From: a bacterium
GTDB lineage: Bacteria; Patescibacteriota; Saccharimonadia; Saccharimonadales; UBA4665
Length of the DNA stretch: 64,000 bases
Direction: 5' to 3'
Assembly: GCA_021811625.1 (NCBI GenBank)
Contig: JAJZNU010000005.1
Coordinates: 62,001 to 126,000, forward strand
Part shown: positions 21,037 to 31,200 of the stretch, in pieces
Layout: each line of letters begins with the position of its first letter
How positions within the stretch are numbered: position 1 is the stretch's first letter
Translations under genes and position numbers: made by a program
Notes under the pieces: generated by a model
What the model saw: the letters and a program-made list of their open reading frames with translations, nothing else
Told to the model about the DNA's origin: nothing
The model's database searches: none

Positions 21037-21073
21037 AAAAAATCCTTTCTCCGCGTCCAGGCAGGAAAGGACA
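21037..21073 (-). promoter_or_regulatory. Riboswitch expression platform (SD-sequestering hairpin or terminator)
   Basis: Minus strand TCCTTTCC...GGAGAAAGGATTTTTTATG: CCTTTC/GAAAGG stem with T6 tract directly before the metK start. Confidence 0.6.
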
Positions 21074-21081
21074 TTTATGAA

Positions 21082-21184
21082 AATATCTTCCCCGCTATCC
21101 GGGTCTAGATGGGGCACCTATACCACTACTGGCAGGTTGCCGACAGGTCATCGAGCTAGATCTCTCACTGTACTCTTTATATTT
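21082..21184 (-). promoter_or_regulatory. SAM-I-like (S-box) riboswitch upstream of metK
   Basis: Minus strand TATAAAGAGTACAGTGAGAGATCTAGCTCGATGACCTGTCGGCAACCTGCCAGTAGTGGTATAGGTGCCCCATCTAGACCCGGATAGCGGGGAAGATA matches the remembered S-box core pattern (AAGAG...CTGGCCCGATGA..CGGCAACC...AGGTGC..AATCC...GGAAGATA). Confidence 0.82.
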
Positions 21185-21264
21185 GGTTTAAGTTGTTAAT
21201 GACAGCCATTATAGCATGGCTATGGTTATATGGAGGGGCATTTTGTATAATTATTAGGAGTCAA

Positions 21265-21339
21265 TGGGATGTGGCCAAGCGGTAAGGCGCCTCGCTCTGG
21301 ACGAGGAGAACGTAGGTTCGAATCCTACCATCCCAGCCA
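21265..21339 (+). tRNA. tRNA-Gln (anticodon CTG)
   Basis: Acceptor TGGGATG/CATCCCA, D-stem GCC/GGC, anticodon stem CCTCG/CGAGG with loop CTCTGGA, T-arm GTAGG-TTCGAAT-CCTAC, encoded GCCA; TATAAT box upstream. Confidence 0.97.
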
Positions 21340-21347
21340 GATGCAGC

Positions 21348-21416
21348 ATAACAGGGGTAGACCCATATTCTTTAACATTATTACTTGTATCTGTAAAATT
21401 AATTGACCCCCGTTAT
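21348..21416. repeat. Inverted repeat just inside the island (ATAACAGGGGT / ACCCCCGTTAT)
   Basis: 21348-21358 and 21406-21416 complementary with one mismatch. Confidence 0.6.
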
Positions 21417-21487
21417 TAGGTTCGAATCCCATTTGCCCTAATACAAGAGTACATATTTGAGCTTAAGTCCAGTTACCATTAAGGCTG

Positions 21488-22045
21488 GTGGATTTTTTTG
21501 CTACTATTAACTTTATGGGCACACTATCAATTATCCTCGGAATACTAGGTCTTATTGGAACTATTGTAAGTCTTGTGTTTGCAATAGTTGTGTATGTAAG
21601 CCCTATGTTTCGATTTAAACTCTATTTACGCAATAAAAATGCTTGGGTAAATATCCATCTACGTGCTGGTGGTGATGATGGATACTTACAGCATTCACGT
21701 CATCCAGAATTCACAATAACGGAATCAGAAGATAGCCGAAAATGGGATAGAGACGAGCCCTGGATGAAAAAGACTATTAGACCAGACAAAAATTCTGGCT
21801 CTAGAAAAGTATACTTAAATGTAAGCGGTGTTGTTGTTTGGAGTGGTGACTTCATGTTTCTTGATGGTTATAGAATATATGTTCCTGTTCCGAAAGTAGA
21901 TTATGCAGAAACAGAAAATGAAGAGGACAATACCTATTACTATGACGAGGTGCAGATTCTAGTTGCAAATGTCATTGGAAAATTTCATATATACAATAAC
22001 CTGAATGAATTTTGCTCAAAAACAGGTATTTGCATGAGTCACTAA
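21488..22045 (+). CDS. Hypothetical membrane-anchored protein
   Basis: N-terminal TM (MGTLSIILGILGLIGTIVSLVFAIVVYV), likely start internal; 4 nt from next gene. Confidence 0.65.
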   Translation: MDFFATINFMGTLSIILGILGLIGTIVSLVFAIVVYVSPMFRFKLYLRNKNAWVNIHLRAGGDDGYLQHSRHPEFTITESEDSRKWDRDEPWMKKTIRPDKNSGSRKVYLNVSGVVVWSGDFMFLDGYRIYVPVPKVDYAETENEEDNTYYYDEVQILVANVIGKFHIYNNLNEFCSKTGICMSH

Positions 22046-22049
22046 GCAT

Positions 22050-23273
22050 ATGAACGATCAACTTACCCACTACGAAGATTTATTCGGCAAAGCCATACCA
22101 ATTGACTATGACACACAGGCTGAAAGGTGGATTGGTTTTTTAGATAAAGCTATTAAAACAAAAAATCCAGAGATAAACGGTTACGGCATATCCATGGGCA
22201 ATCCTACGGATGAATTTGGATATTGGCATTGGCAATTACGATTTAACAAGCAGGTCGGAATCACTGCTGTTCCAGCTGATATTCCTAGGTTGCTAATACT
22301 TCCAACTGCAACCACACCTAAATCAATATATGTTGTTTTAGGTGATACCAAGCCAGTTTCGAACGAAGATAAGGAAATGTGGTTAAAGGTTATCAAGAAG
22401 GCTAACCAACAGCTAAAAAGACAGCAACCTAAAACATTTCAGTGGGAAGCAGCAATTGGTCAGCAAAATGAGCCTGGCGGAAATCAATATATGTCATTAA
22501 GGTCCAGTACTAAAGTTGGACATATAACAGTCCGCCCTGGTCGTAATTCATTTAGTTTTGCTGGTTCAACACCTATGCCAACCTTTAATAGTGGTTCATT
22601 CAGTACTACTTACCCCATTATTGTAAGCGGAACTGTGGCGGGTCATGACTGGCTAGAAGCTTCTAAGCAAGCCAGTAGAGACTTAAATAAATTTGCAGAG
22701 TTATTATCCATAGCCTGGAAGTCAACTTGGAAAGTGATCCATTCTCCACAGCCAGTTGGGGCATCGCCTCTTAAAATACCCGCTCGTAGTCTCGGTGTGC
22801 CAATGCGAGCCCTTAGGTTGCCCAGAACAAGAAAGTCAATCCCCAAGTGGCTTATAAAGGCATTCCAAAAAGTTGATAAAGACGTAGCATTATCGAATGC
22901 GTTAAAAACTCACCACGAAGGTTTATTAATGCAAAGTGACCATCCGTCTTTCGCCAATCTAGCATTCGTGTCTGCTATAGAGACTATAGGCAGGAAGTTA
23001 GCAGGGTCTAAGGTTTGCGACAAGGAAAGATTTAGAATTGGGCTACGGACAGTGTACAGTGCTAAAAAGGTAAAGCTGCTAGAAACATCATATTCTCCAA
23101 GAAGTAGCACTACGCATGAAGCGGTTCTTCACGGCAATGAAAGCATGGTTGGTCATGTAGGTTTGCCTTCAATTTTTAATCCTGACCCAGCGGATATTTT
23201 TGGAATAAGTGAAGTACGTAAGATTAAAACAGTTAGTTGTAAGGTGCTGGAAAAACAACTGAGATCATTGTAA
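22050..23273 (+). CDS. Hypothetical protein with C-terminal HEPN-like region
   Basis: C-terminus ...SFANLAFVSAIETIGRKLAG...LETSYSPRSSTTHEAVLHG with an R-x4-H (RSSTTH) motif; translationally close to the membrane partner. Confidence 0.55.
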   Translation: MNDQLTHYEDLFGKAIPIDYDTQAERWIGFLDKAIKTKNPEINGYGISMGNPTDEFGYWHWQLRFNKQVGITAVPADIPRLLILPTATTPKSIYVVLGDTKPVSNEDKEMWLKVIKKANQQLKRQQPKTFQWEAAIGQQNEPGGNQYMSLRSSTKVGHITVRPGRNSFSFAGSTPMPTFNSGSFSTTYPIIVSGTVAGHDWLEASKQASRDLNKFAELLSIAWKSTWKVIHSPQPVGASPLKIPARSLGVPMRALRLPRTRKSIPKWLIKAFQKVDKDVALSNALKTHHEGLLMQSDHPSFANLAFVSAIETIGRKLAGSKVCDKERFRIGLRTVYSAKKVKLLETSYSPRSSTTHEAVLHGNESMVGHVGLPSIFNPDPADIFGISEVRKIKTVSCKVLEKQLRSL

Positions 23274-23306
23274 ATGACTAACTCAAGGAACTGTTCGGTA
23301 AACTGT

Positions 23307-23546
23307 TTATCTCTTCTTACCAAATAAGCCTAAAAAGCTAGGGAATTTACCCTTAGATGTATTACGGATAATACGCATTTGGGGTGAATACCATCCCGCC
23401 CTATACTTCATGCGCTGCTTTATTCTACTAGGTCTAGTCCAACCCTGAAATTGACTAATGCCTAGGGAACGCTTGATTCGCCGCTTTTCTGTTGTTATGC
23501 CAAACATCCTGTTAATAGAGGGTTTACGATAGCGAATCAACTTCAT
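23307..23546 (-). CDS. Small basic protein downstream of serine recombinase
   Basis: 79 aa, very basic (MKLIRYRKPSINRMFGITTEKRRIKRSLGI...); 18 bp downstream of recombinase gene. Confidence 0.55.
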   Translation of the reverse strand: MKLIRYRKPSINRMFGITTEKRRIKRSLGISQFQGWTRPSRIKQRMKYRAGWYSPQMRIIRNTSKGKFPSFLGLFGKKR

Positions 23547-23564
23547 GATTTCATGATACTCGGT

Positions 23565-24875
23565 TTAAACCGTAAACCTTCTAAAAATTTGTCTATCTTT
23601 AACAAATAATGGTACGTTTAAACCTCGCATAAAGTCATCTTGCTCACTAAGACCGCCCTGTTTTAACACGTAGCTAGCATAATTTCTAAAGTAGTCACGT
23701 TCAGTTAGCTTTAGGCCATGGTCTTTGATCAATTGGCTAGTTATTCGTTTATGCTCCTCTATGCGCTTGTAGAGCCTTTCTGTTACTTCTAAGTCATCGA
23801 ATTGCCCCTCATCAACTAGTTGAAGTATCTGCTCGGTGATCATTTTAGCTGTAATAGATCGCTCTGGGCAGTCAGGGTCTTTAGTAGATTTCGTGCAGTG
23901 ATAATAAACATGTCTATTTTTGCTGCCGTCATTACGCCGCCTGAAATGCTCCTCTACTGTTAGTCTTGATCCGCATGCGCCACAGTAAAGTAAATGTTTA
24001 AATGGAAACTGCTTTGATCCCCAGGCTGGTTTTTCTGGAACTAAGTATTCCATTCTTTGCCGGACTATATTAAAAAGCTCTTTAGTTATGATGGGCTGGT
24101 GTTTACCCTGATAGAGTGGCCCGCCGACCGGATACTCAAAGTACCCATAGTAAAAAGGATTGGTCAGTATTCTGTAGATCTGACTGAGTGATAGTTGCGC
24201 CCCGGCCTTAGTAGTAAAACCACTAGTATCTAGCCAGTCTTTAATAGTTCGACCGCTCTGATGCAATAGGCCTGATCGCTCAAACATCTCTTTAACTATT
24301 GGTGCACGATCAGCATCTAATACAATGTCTTTTACGCCACTGAATGAGCGGTTAATATAGCCTATTGGTGCAGAGCCAGGTCGCCATCCCATCTCACATT
24401 TGGCACGTATACCACGTTTTACGTTAATACCTCTATTATCATTCTCTAATTTGGCCTGAGAACATAAGATCATAAGCAGGAACTTTTCGTTTGGTGTATT
24501 ACTGAAGCTTTGTCCGAAAGTTCGGATGCGTTGGAGCTTATTTAAGTCCATTAGATCGACAAGTGAGCCTAAATCTCCAGCGTTGCGGGACAAACGATCG
24601 GGTGCCCAAGTGAGTACCCCCTCAAATTTTCCATTTCGTAAATCATGCAGTAGCTCATTGAAGATTGGCCGATGACCCGACTCTTTCGCTGAATAGCTCT
24701 CTTGCTTAACCTCCACGACATTTAAGCCCTCACGGTCAGCCATAGCTTGCATTTCTTTTATTTGGGAATCAATGGACATTGCTTGGCGTTCGTCTGATTC
24801 GCTGCTTTTGCGAGCATACAAACAGTATTTTATTTGAGTCAGTACGTCTTCCTTCACAAGCACAAGGTATCGCAA
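23565..24875 (-). CDS. Large serine recombinase / site-specific integrase
   Basis: YCLYARKSSESDERQAMSIDSQIKEMQ, YSAKESGHRPIFNELL, GVLTWAPDRLSRNAGDLGSLVDLMD, recombinase domain and zinc ribbon (LLYCGACGSRLTVEEH...YYHCTKS). Confidence 0.93.
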   Translation of the reverse strand: MRYLVLVKEDVLTQIKYCLYARKSSESDERQAMSIDSQIKEMQAMADREGLNVVEVKQESYSAKESGHRPIFNELLHDLRNGKFEGVLTWAPDRLSRNAGDLGSLVDLMDLNKLQRIRTFGQSFSNTPNEKFLLMILCSQAKLENDNRGINVKRGIRAKCEMGWRPGSAPIGYINRSFSGVKDIVLDADRAPIVKEMFERSGLLHQSGRTIKDWLDTSGFTTKAGAQLSLSQIYRILTNPFYYGYFEYPVGGPLYQGKHQPIITKELFNIVRQRMEYLVPEKPAWGSKQFPFKHLLYCGACGSRLTVEEHFRRRNDGSKNRHVYYHCTKSTKDPDCPERSITAKMITEQILQLVDEGQFDDLEVTERLYKRIEEHKRITSQLIKDHGLKLTERDYFRNYASYVLKQGGLSEQDDFMRGLNVPLFVKDRQIFRRFTV

Positions 24876-24961
24876 ATCTTTATTAAGTCCAGGAAATTAT
24901 GTTATTACTTAGTGAACTGTAATTTAAGGTGTAAAATGGGGACAAATGACTGGAACAAACT

Positions 24962-27900
24962 ATGAGTTTAATTGATAACAAAGCCAAAACACTTCAAGAT
25001 GCATTAAAAAATGCGCTACCTAGCTCAGAGCGTATTGACATACTTACAGCTTACTTTTATTTTTCAGGTTTCTCAGCTCTGGCGGATGAACTGAAAGACA
25101 AAAAAATCCGAATTCTTGTCGGTAAATCAATAGACCCAAACGCAGTGGATGATTTAAGCTCTGCAATGAAGATTGATCCCGATATTGATTTGGCAACTTT
25201 CCAAAACCGAAACTACCTAAATTTATCAAGATCTCAAAAAAAAGCTGAATACGTTGAAAGCTTCGTTCAGTTATTTAATAAGTCATCACTTTCAGAGAAC
25301 TTTGACAGTACAGAGAATCAGCGCATGCATAAGATTTTCGAAGAAAAGTTGAAAGACGGCTCTTTAGAGATACGAATGACAAATGAGCACAATCATGCCA
25401 AGGCATACATTCTTACTAATAAGCCGGAATTCTCGCAAGGGGGTGACTTTATAGGCAATGTGTTTATGGGGTCCAATAACTTTACCTACAACGGCTTAAT
25501 TGGTCAGGGCGAGCTTGCCATAACATTCCGAGACAATGAAAAGTATGAAGAGTTAGAGAATCATTTTAATAGCCTCTGGAATGACTCAAATACCATTGAT
25601 ATTCAAACCCAAGAAAGTAACGACGACTTTTTACAAGTGATACAGAAAAAGCTATGGATACACTCAACTCCTGATCCATACAAAGTATACATTCGGATAT
25701 TGCACGAACTTTATGCAAAAGTTGAGGACGAAGATATAAAATCCCCTGACTCCATCACTAGAGGGATGTTTAAGAACCTCAAGTATCAATTAGATGCTAT
25801 ACGTGACGGAATCGACTGCATTAATAAGAATAATGGCGTAATAGTCGCGGATGTTGTGGGACTCGGGAAGTCCATAATTGCTTCGGCTATCGCATACAAC
25901 TTAGGCATGCCCACAGTTATTGTTGCGCCTCCACACTTGAAAACGCAATGGGAAGAGTATGTGAGCCGCTTTAGAATACCAGGAGCAGTCGTAGAGAGTA
26001 GCGGCAAGATTAAACACCTACACGAACGTTATTCAAAATACGGACAGCCTATCCTATATATTCTTGATGAGGCTCATCGTTATCGAAACGAACTGACTGA
26101 TGACTATCAGCTACTGCACCAATTAACTCGTTCGCATGTAGACAATAAGGTTCTGCTACTCACAGCAACTCCATATAACAACCGACCACAAGATTTATTT
26201 GCAATGGTTAAGCTATTCCAAACACCGAGCCGATCAACAATAAATTCGGTAGACAACCTTGGAATCAGATTCCATGATCTCATAAGTGAATACCGAAAAC
26301 TTGAAAAGGTTGGTAAAAAGAACATGACTGCTGAGGTAGAGGAGAAACTTAAAAAGTTAAGTCAGGAACTTCGCCTTCTTATTGAGCCTGTTGTTATAAG
26401 GCGGTCACGAATTGATCTAAAAGAAATAAAAGAATATGCAGATGATTTAAAAACTCAAGGCATAGAATTCCCAGAAATTAATGGGCCTAATTTGATTCAG
26501 TACGACCTTGGCAATATGCGTGAGCTTTATATAACTACTTTAATGAAAATCACAGATACAGAAAAAGGCTTTGATGGAGCTCGTTATCAGTCTGCTCAGT
26601 ACATAGAGGATGTTAGTAAATTCCGTATCGATTATGGTGCGTTCTTTGATGACACAGACCTAAGAGTAGCTCAGTCTAACTTGGCACAATTCATGAAACG
26701 CTTATTGGTTATGCGTTTTGAAAGTTCTAAATATGCATTTCGCTCGACTCTCAGCAAAATGATCAAATCCCACGATTCCATTATCAATTGGTGGGACGAG
26801 GGATATGTACCAATTCAAAAGAAAGGAGATCTTGTTGACCCGGATGAACTAGAAGATTTTGATGACATTGATGAGATCATGGGCAAGATTAATGACGGGG
26901 AAGAGGTGGATATCGAGAAAGCTAAAAGAAATGCTCTTTTAATCCCAAAGGCATTATTTGAAGAAGATTTCATTATTAAAGTTAAGAAAGACAGAGATTT
27001 ATTACTCAGCATAGAACAAGAATGGTTCGCTGATAATGAAACTGGCGATGATCCGAAACAACTGCGAGTTGAAGAAGAGATTCGAAAACTTCAAGCAGAA
27101 AATCCTCAACGAAAAATTGTGATATTTTCTGGTTACGCAGATACGGCAGAGTGGGTATACAAAAATCTCAAAGAGCATGGATTTAATAAAACTTTCCTAT
27201 ATACGGGCGGTTCGACTGTAGCCGATAAATCAATTGTTTCAAGAAACTTTGATGCATCTTGGCCAGAACAAGATGACGATTACGACATTATTGTTGCTAC
27301 CGACGCACTTAGTGAAGGCTTTAACTTGCATCGTGCCGGAGTGGTTATTAACTACGATATTCCATACAATCCAACACGAGTAGTGCAGCGTATTGGGCGT
27401 ATCAACCGTATTAACCAGAAGATGTTCGATGATATTTATATATTCAACTTCTTCCCAACCGACGTTGGCGAAGACGTAGCGAATATCAAGGGTATTAGTA
27501 CGCTAAAAATGTTACTAATTAATAATATTGTAGGTAGTGACACGAGAACACTTACGCCAGATGAAGACTTGCAAAGCTACTTTAAGAAAAGTTATGACGC
27601 AGCAAAAAGCGATGAAAATGAACGATCGTGGGATAACGAATATCGAAATGCGTACAACTCTATTAAACACAACCATGAGCTATTAAAAGAAGTATTGGAA
27701 ATCCCAGAACGAACACGCATTGTACGCCAAAATCAGCACGAAGCAGTCTCAATATCGTTCGCAAAACGAGGTAACGGTACTCTATTTGCTCTTGCTAATG
27801 ACAACGATTCTGAAGCACAAATATTAGCACCTGAGCTTGTGTTGGTATTCTTCAAAGCTGAACTAGGTGAAAAATCTAAGGAAGGTGATCCTGATCTAGA

Positions 27901-28252
27901 TCTGAAATTTGAGATTCTTCGTAAAAGGATTACAGCACCACATCCTGCACCAAAAGTTGAAGGCCGACGTGCAGACGCTATCAAGATCATTGAGTATCTT
28001 AAAGAATCTTATACGCAAGAGCGTGACTATCTTTATGATCTTTTTGATGCCATTAAAGACTATGACGATCTTTCAGACGGAGAATTAAAATACATTGCCC
28101 AGCTTCGTCTATCAGATGATTATCTCAAAAATGCAGTAGAAGAATTAAAACAAAGGTTTCCTGTCCACTACATTAATGTAATTAAAGAAAAAGCTGAAGC
28201 AATAGATAGAGTATCTGAAATCATTATGTTCACTGAGGCTCTGCGTAAATGA
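24962..28252 (+). CDS. PLD-like nuclease fused to SNF2/DEAD-type helicase (putative defence)
   Basis: HAKAYILTNKPEFSQGGDFIGNVFMGSNNFTYNGL (PLD half-site), ADVVGLGKSIIASAIA, ILDEAHRYRNE, LLTATPYNNRPQDL, QRIGRINRINQ. Confidence 0.9.
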   Translation: MSLIDNKAKTLQDALKNALPSSERIDILTAYFYFSGFSALADELKDKKIRILVGKSIDPNAVDDLSSAMKIDPDIDLATFQNRNYLNLSRSQKKAEYVESFVQLFNKSSLSENFDSTENQRMHKIFEEKLKDGSLEIRMTNEHNHAKAYILTNKPEFSQGGDFIGNVFMGSNNFTYNGLIGQGELAITFRDNEKYEELENHFNSLWNDSNTIDIQTQESNDDFLQVIQKKLWIHSTPDPYKVYIRILHELYAKVEDEDIKSPDSITRGMFKNLKYQLDAIRDGIDCINKNNGVIVADVVGLGKSIIASAIAYNLGMPTVIVAPPHLKTQWEEYVSRFRIPGAVVESSGKIKHLHERYSKYGQPILYILDEAHRYRNELTDDYQLLHQLTRSHVDNKVLLLTATPYNNRPQDLFAMVKLFQTPSRSTINSVDNLGIRFHDLISEYRKLEKVGKKNMTAEVEEKLKKLSQELRLLIEPVVIRRSRIDLKEIKEYADDLKTQGIEFPEINGPNLIQYDLGNMRELYITTLMKITDTEKGFDGARYQSAQYIEDVSKFRIDYGAFFDDTDLRVAQSNLAQFMKRLLVMRFESSKYAFRSTLSKMIKSHDSIINWWDEGYVPIQKKGDLVDPDELEDFDDIDEIMGKINDGEEVDIEKAKRNALLIPKALFEEDFIIKVKKDRDLLLSIEQEWFADNETGDDPKQLRVEEEIRKLQAENPQRKIVIFSGYADTAEWVYKNLKEHGFNKTFLYTGGSTVADKSIVSRNFDASWPEQDDDYDIIVATDALSEGFNLHRAGVVINYDIPYNPTRVVQRIGRINRINQKMFDDIYIFNFFPTDVGEDVANIKGISTLKMLLINNIVGSDTRTLTPDEDLQSYFKKSYDAAKSDENERSWDNEYRNAYNSIKHNHELLKEVLEIPERTRIVRQNQHEAVSISFAKRGNGTLFALANDNDSEAQILAPELVLVFFKAELGEKSKEGDPDLDLKFEILRKRITAPHPAPKVEGRRADAIKIIEYLKESYTQERDYLYDLFDAIKDYDDLSDGELKYIAQLRLSDDYLKNAVEELKQRFPVHYINVIKEKAEAIDRVSEIIMFTEALRK

Positions 28253-31200
28253 TTCTAGATCAGCCTTATAACAAAGATACCTTTGAGGGGTTCCTGAAAG
28301 TCTTTATTCCAGATTTTGTTAAAGATAGTCGACCAGTTAGAACCCACGAAAATTCTATACTTACAGAGGTAACGCAACTAGGCACATCTAAAGAAGCTAA
28401 TGTAACCATTCTGGAAGCAGTTTGCGAAGAAACAGACAGCAAGAAACGTATCGCGATTACTCAAGCAGCATTTAAAGTTCTAAGAGACCATAGCATTCGG
28501 AATGCTTTAATAGCTTTCCATGACGGAGCCGATCAGTGGCGATTATCACTACTAACGTCTACACTAGAATTAAAAGATGGCAAGATAATAAAAAAGGATA
28601 GTAACCCTCGTCGTTATTCATACCTTTTGGGCGTAGGAGCAAAAACTAGGACTCCCTACAAATATCTAATTGAAAAAGGATCAGTCAGTGATATCAAATC
28701 ACTGCAGAGTCTATTCTCTGTAGAAGTAGTCAACAAACAATTTTATGAGTCTATCGCGACTTTATTTACCAAGCTCGTAGGTGGAGAACGTGGCTCTACC
28801 ATGTACCCAGGCTTGCTAAGAATCAACGGCGAAGTCAACCAAAGTGTTGAACATCAAGAGTTCGCCGTACGGCTTATTGGACGGATTATTTTTAGTTGGT
28901 TTTTAAAAGAAAAGAAAAGTTCTGCTGGAGTGCCTATTATACCGAACGAACTATTGTCTCTTGATGCCGTAGCTCGTAACTCAGACTACTACCATAATGT
29001 ACTTGAACCACTTTTCTTTGATCTACTTAACAAGCGTGTTGAGCATCGGCATGAGTCCTTAAGAGAAGCTCCATTCTCAACTGTACCATACTTAAATGGC
29101 GGATTATTTAGCTCACAACCTGGCGACTTTTATAATCAAAAAGCATTAACTAATCCTGAAACACTAGAGCTTACAATCATACCCGATGATTGGTTTACGG
29201 AACTCTTTACATTACTAGAACAATATAACTTCACCGTAGATGAAAACACTAGCTATGATGTCGATTTGTCTATCGATCCAGAAATGCTCGGGCGAATATT
29301 TGAGAATCTACTCGCTGAAATCAACCCGGAAACAGGTGAGTCTGCACGTAAAAGTACAGGTAGTTTCTACACCCCTCGCGAAATCGTAGATTATATGGTT
29401 GACAGCTCATTACTAGAGTTTCTAAAGAATAAAACAGGAGCAGATGAGCAAAAGCTAAGAGCACTAATTAGCTGGGGTCAAGATGATGATGAACTTCATC
29501 CTCTGACAGATGCTGAAAAGGAAAAGGTAGTAGGTGCACTATCGAATCTTACTATTCTCGACCCAGCTTGTGGGTCTGGAGCTTTCCCAATCGGAATTCT
29601 TCAAAAGGTCGTCTATGTTCTACAGCAAGTAGATGAAAATGCTGAACTGTGGCTCCAAAATCAACTCAAAACTGTTAGTTCACCAGAGATTAGACGTGAT
29701 ATTGAAGAAAGGCATAGGAACGAGAACTATGACTATCTGCGTAAGCTCGGTGTCATTCGTGAATCCATCTTTGGTGTAGATATCCAGACCATCGCAACTG
29801 AAATATCCAAGCTCCGCTGCTTTCTGACTCTCGTAATCGAAGAAGATGTCGATGACAATGTGCGTAATCGTGGTATCCGCCCTCTTCCAAACCTCGACTT
29901 TAAGTTCGTAACAGCCAACTCACTTATAGGTCTACCAGCGAGTGATGAGGCCAGAGGACTGAACCTTTTTGAAGATGTTTCGCATATCGATCGCCTCAAA
30001 GACATTCGCAATCGGTACTTTGGGGCCGACGCCGATGAACGTGCCCGGCTGCAAGTAGAGTTCAAAGACTTACAACTAACTATGTTCAAGAGTCGTCTTG
30101 CTTCTATGGGCGCTACTTCAGATCTATATAACATACTATCCGATTGGAATCCATTTAGTCACGATAAGACAGAATGGTTTGATGCTGAATGGATGTTTGG
30201 TATTGAAGGTTTCGATATTGTGATAGCCAACCCTCCATACGTAGGCGAAAAAGGCCACAAAACTATGTTTGATCTGTTGAAGCAAACAGCCCTTGGAAAA
30301 AAATTCTATAAGGGTAAGATGGATTTGTTTTACTTCTTTTTTCACCTAGGTCTTAATAAACTTACCGACAAAGGTATATTATCTTTTATTTCCACCAACT
30401 ACTACCCTACAGCAGATGGTGCTCTAAAGTTGCGCAAAGACTTTTATGAACGCACGAACGTTATTGAGTTAATCAACTTTAATGAGTACAAGATTTTCGA
30501 ATCTGCACTTGGCCAGCACAATCTTATAACCTTACTACAAAAAACTGTTACACCAAACGAAAAACTAAAGACCAAGCAGACTTTCGTAAAGAAACGAGGC
30601 GGCCCGAACGCAAGCGAGCTAAGTAGTTTTTTACAGCGCGCCGGTGAAGATGCATTGTTTACCGATGTTGATAGGAATCGTCTATTTGACGGCGATAGCT
30701 TCTATATTCGCTTTACTAATGGTGGATCAGCGATAGACTCTATTTTAGATAAAGTCGCCAATAACGGCAAAAAGCTCAGCGATCTATGTCTCGTTAATCA
30801 GGGTATTGTATCTGGTGCCGATAAATTTAGTAATGCACATCATCGCAAGTTTCCAACAATCAATGCAACTAAAAGCGATGGAATATTCGTGGTAAATAAA
30901 GGTGAATTAGGAAATAATGAATTTCTAAAACCATGGTACAAAAATAGTGATATCAATAGGTATGTTTCGTCAAAAGATACGGATGAAGTAGTGGTGTATG
31001 CTCGCAAACAAGATGCTGATATTTTTCCTGCAAACCTTTTAGCTCACTTGAATAACTTTAGAGAAGTCATCGATGCATCATCGGCGAACTCTCCCTATCT
31101 ACATAGGCCGAGAGGAGACATCTTTGATTGTCCTAAGATTGTCGCCCCTCAACGAAGTAAAGTTAACACATTTGCCTACAACGATATACCTTGGTACGGA

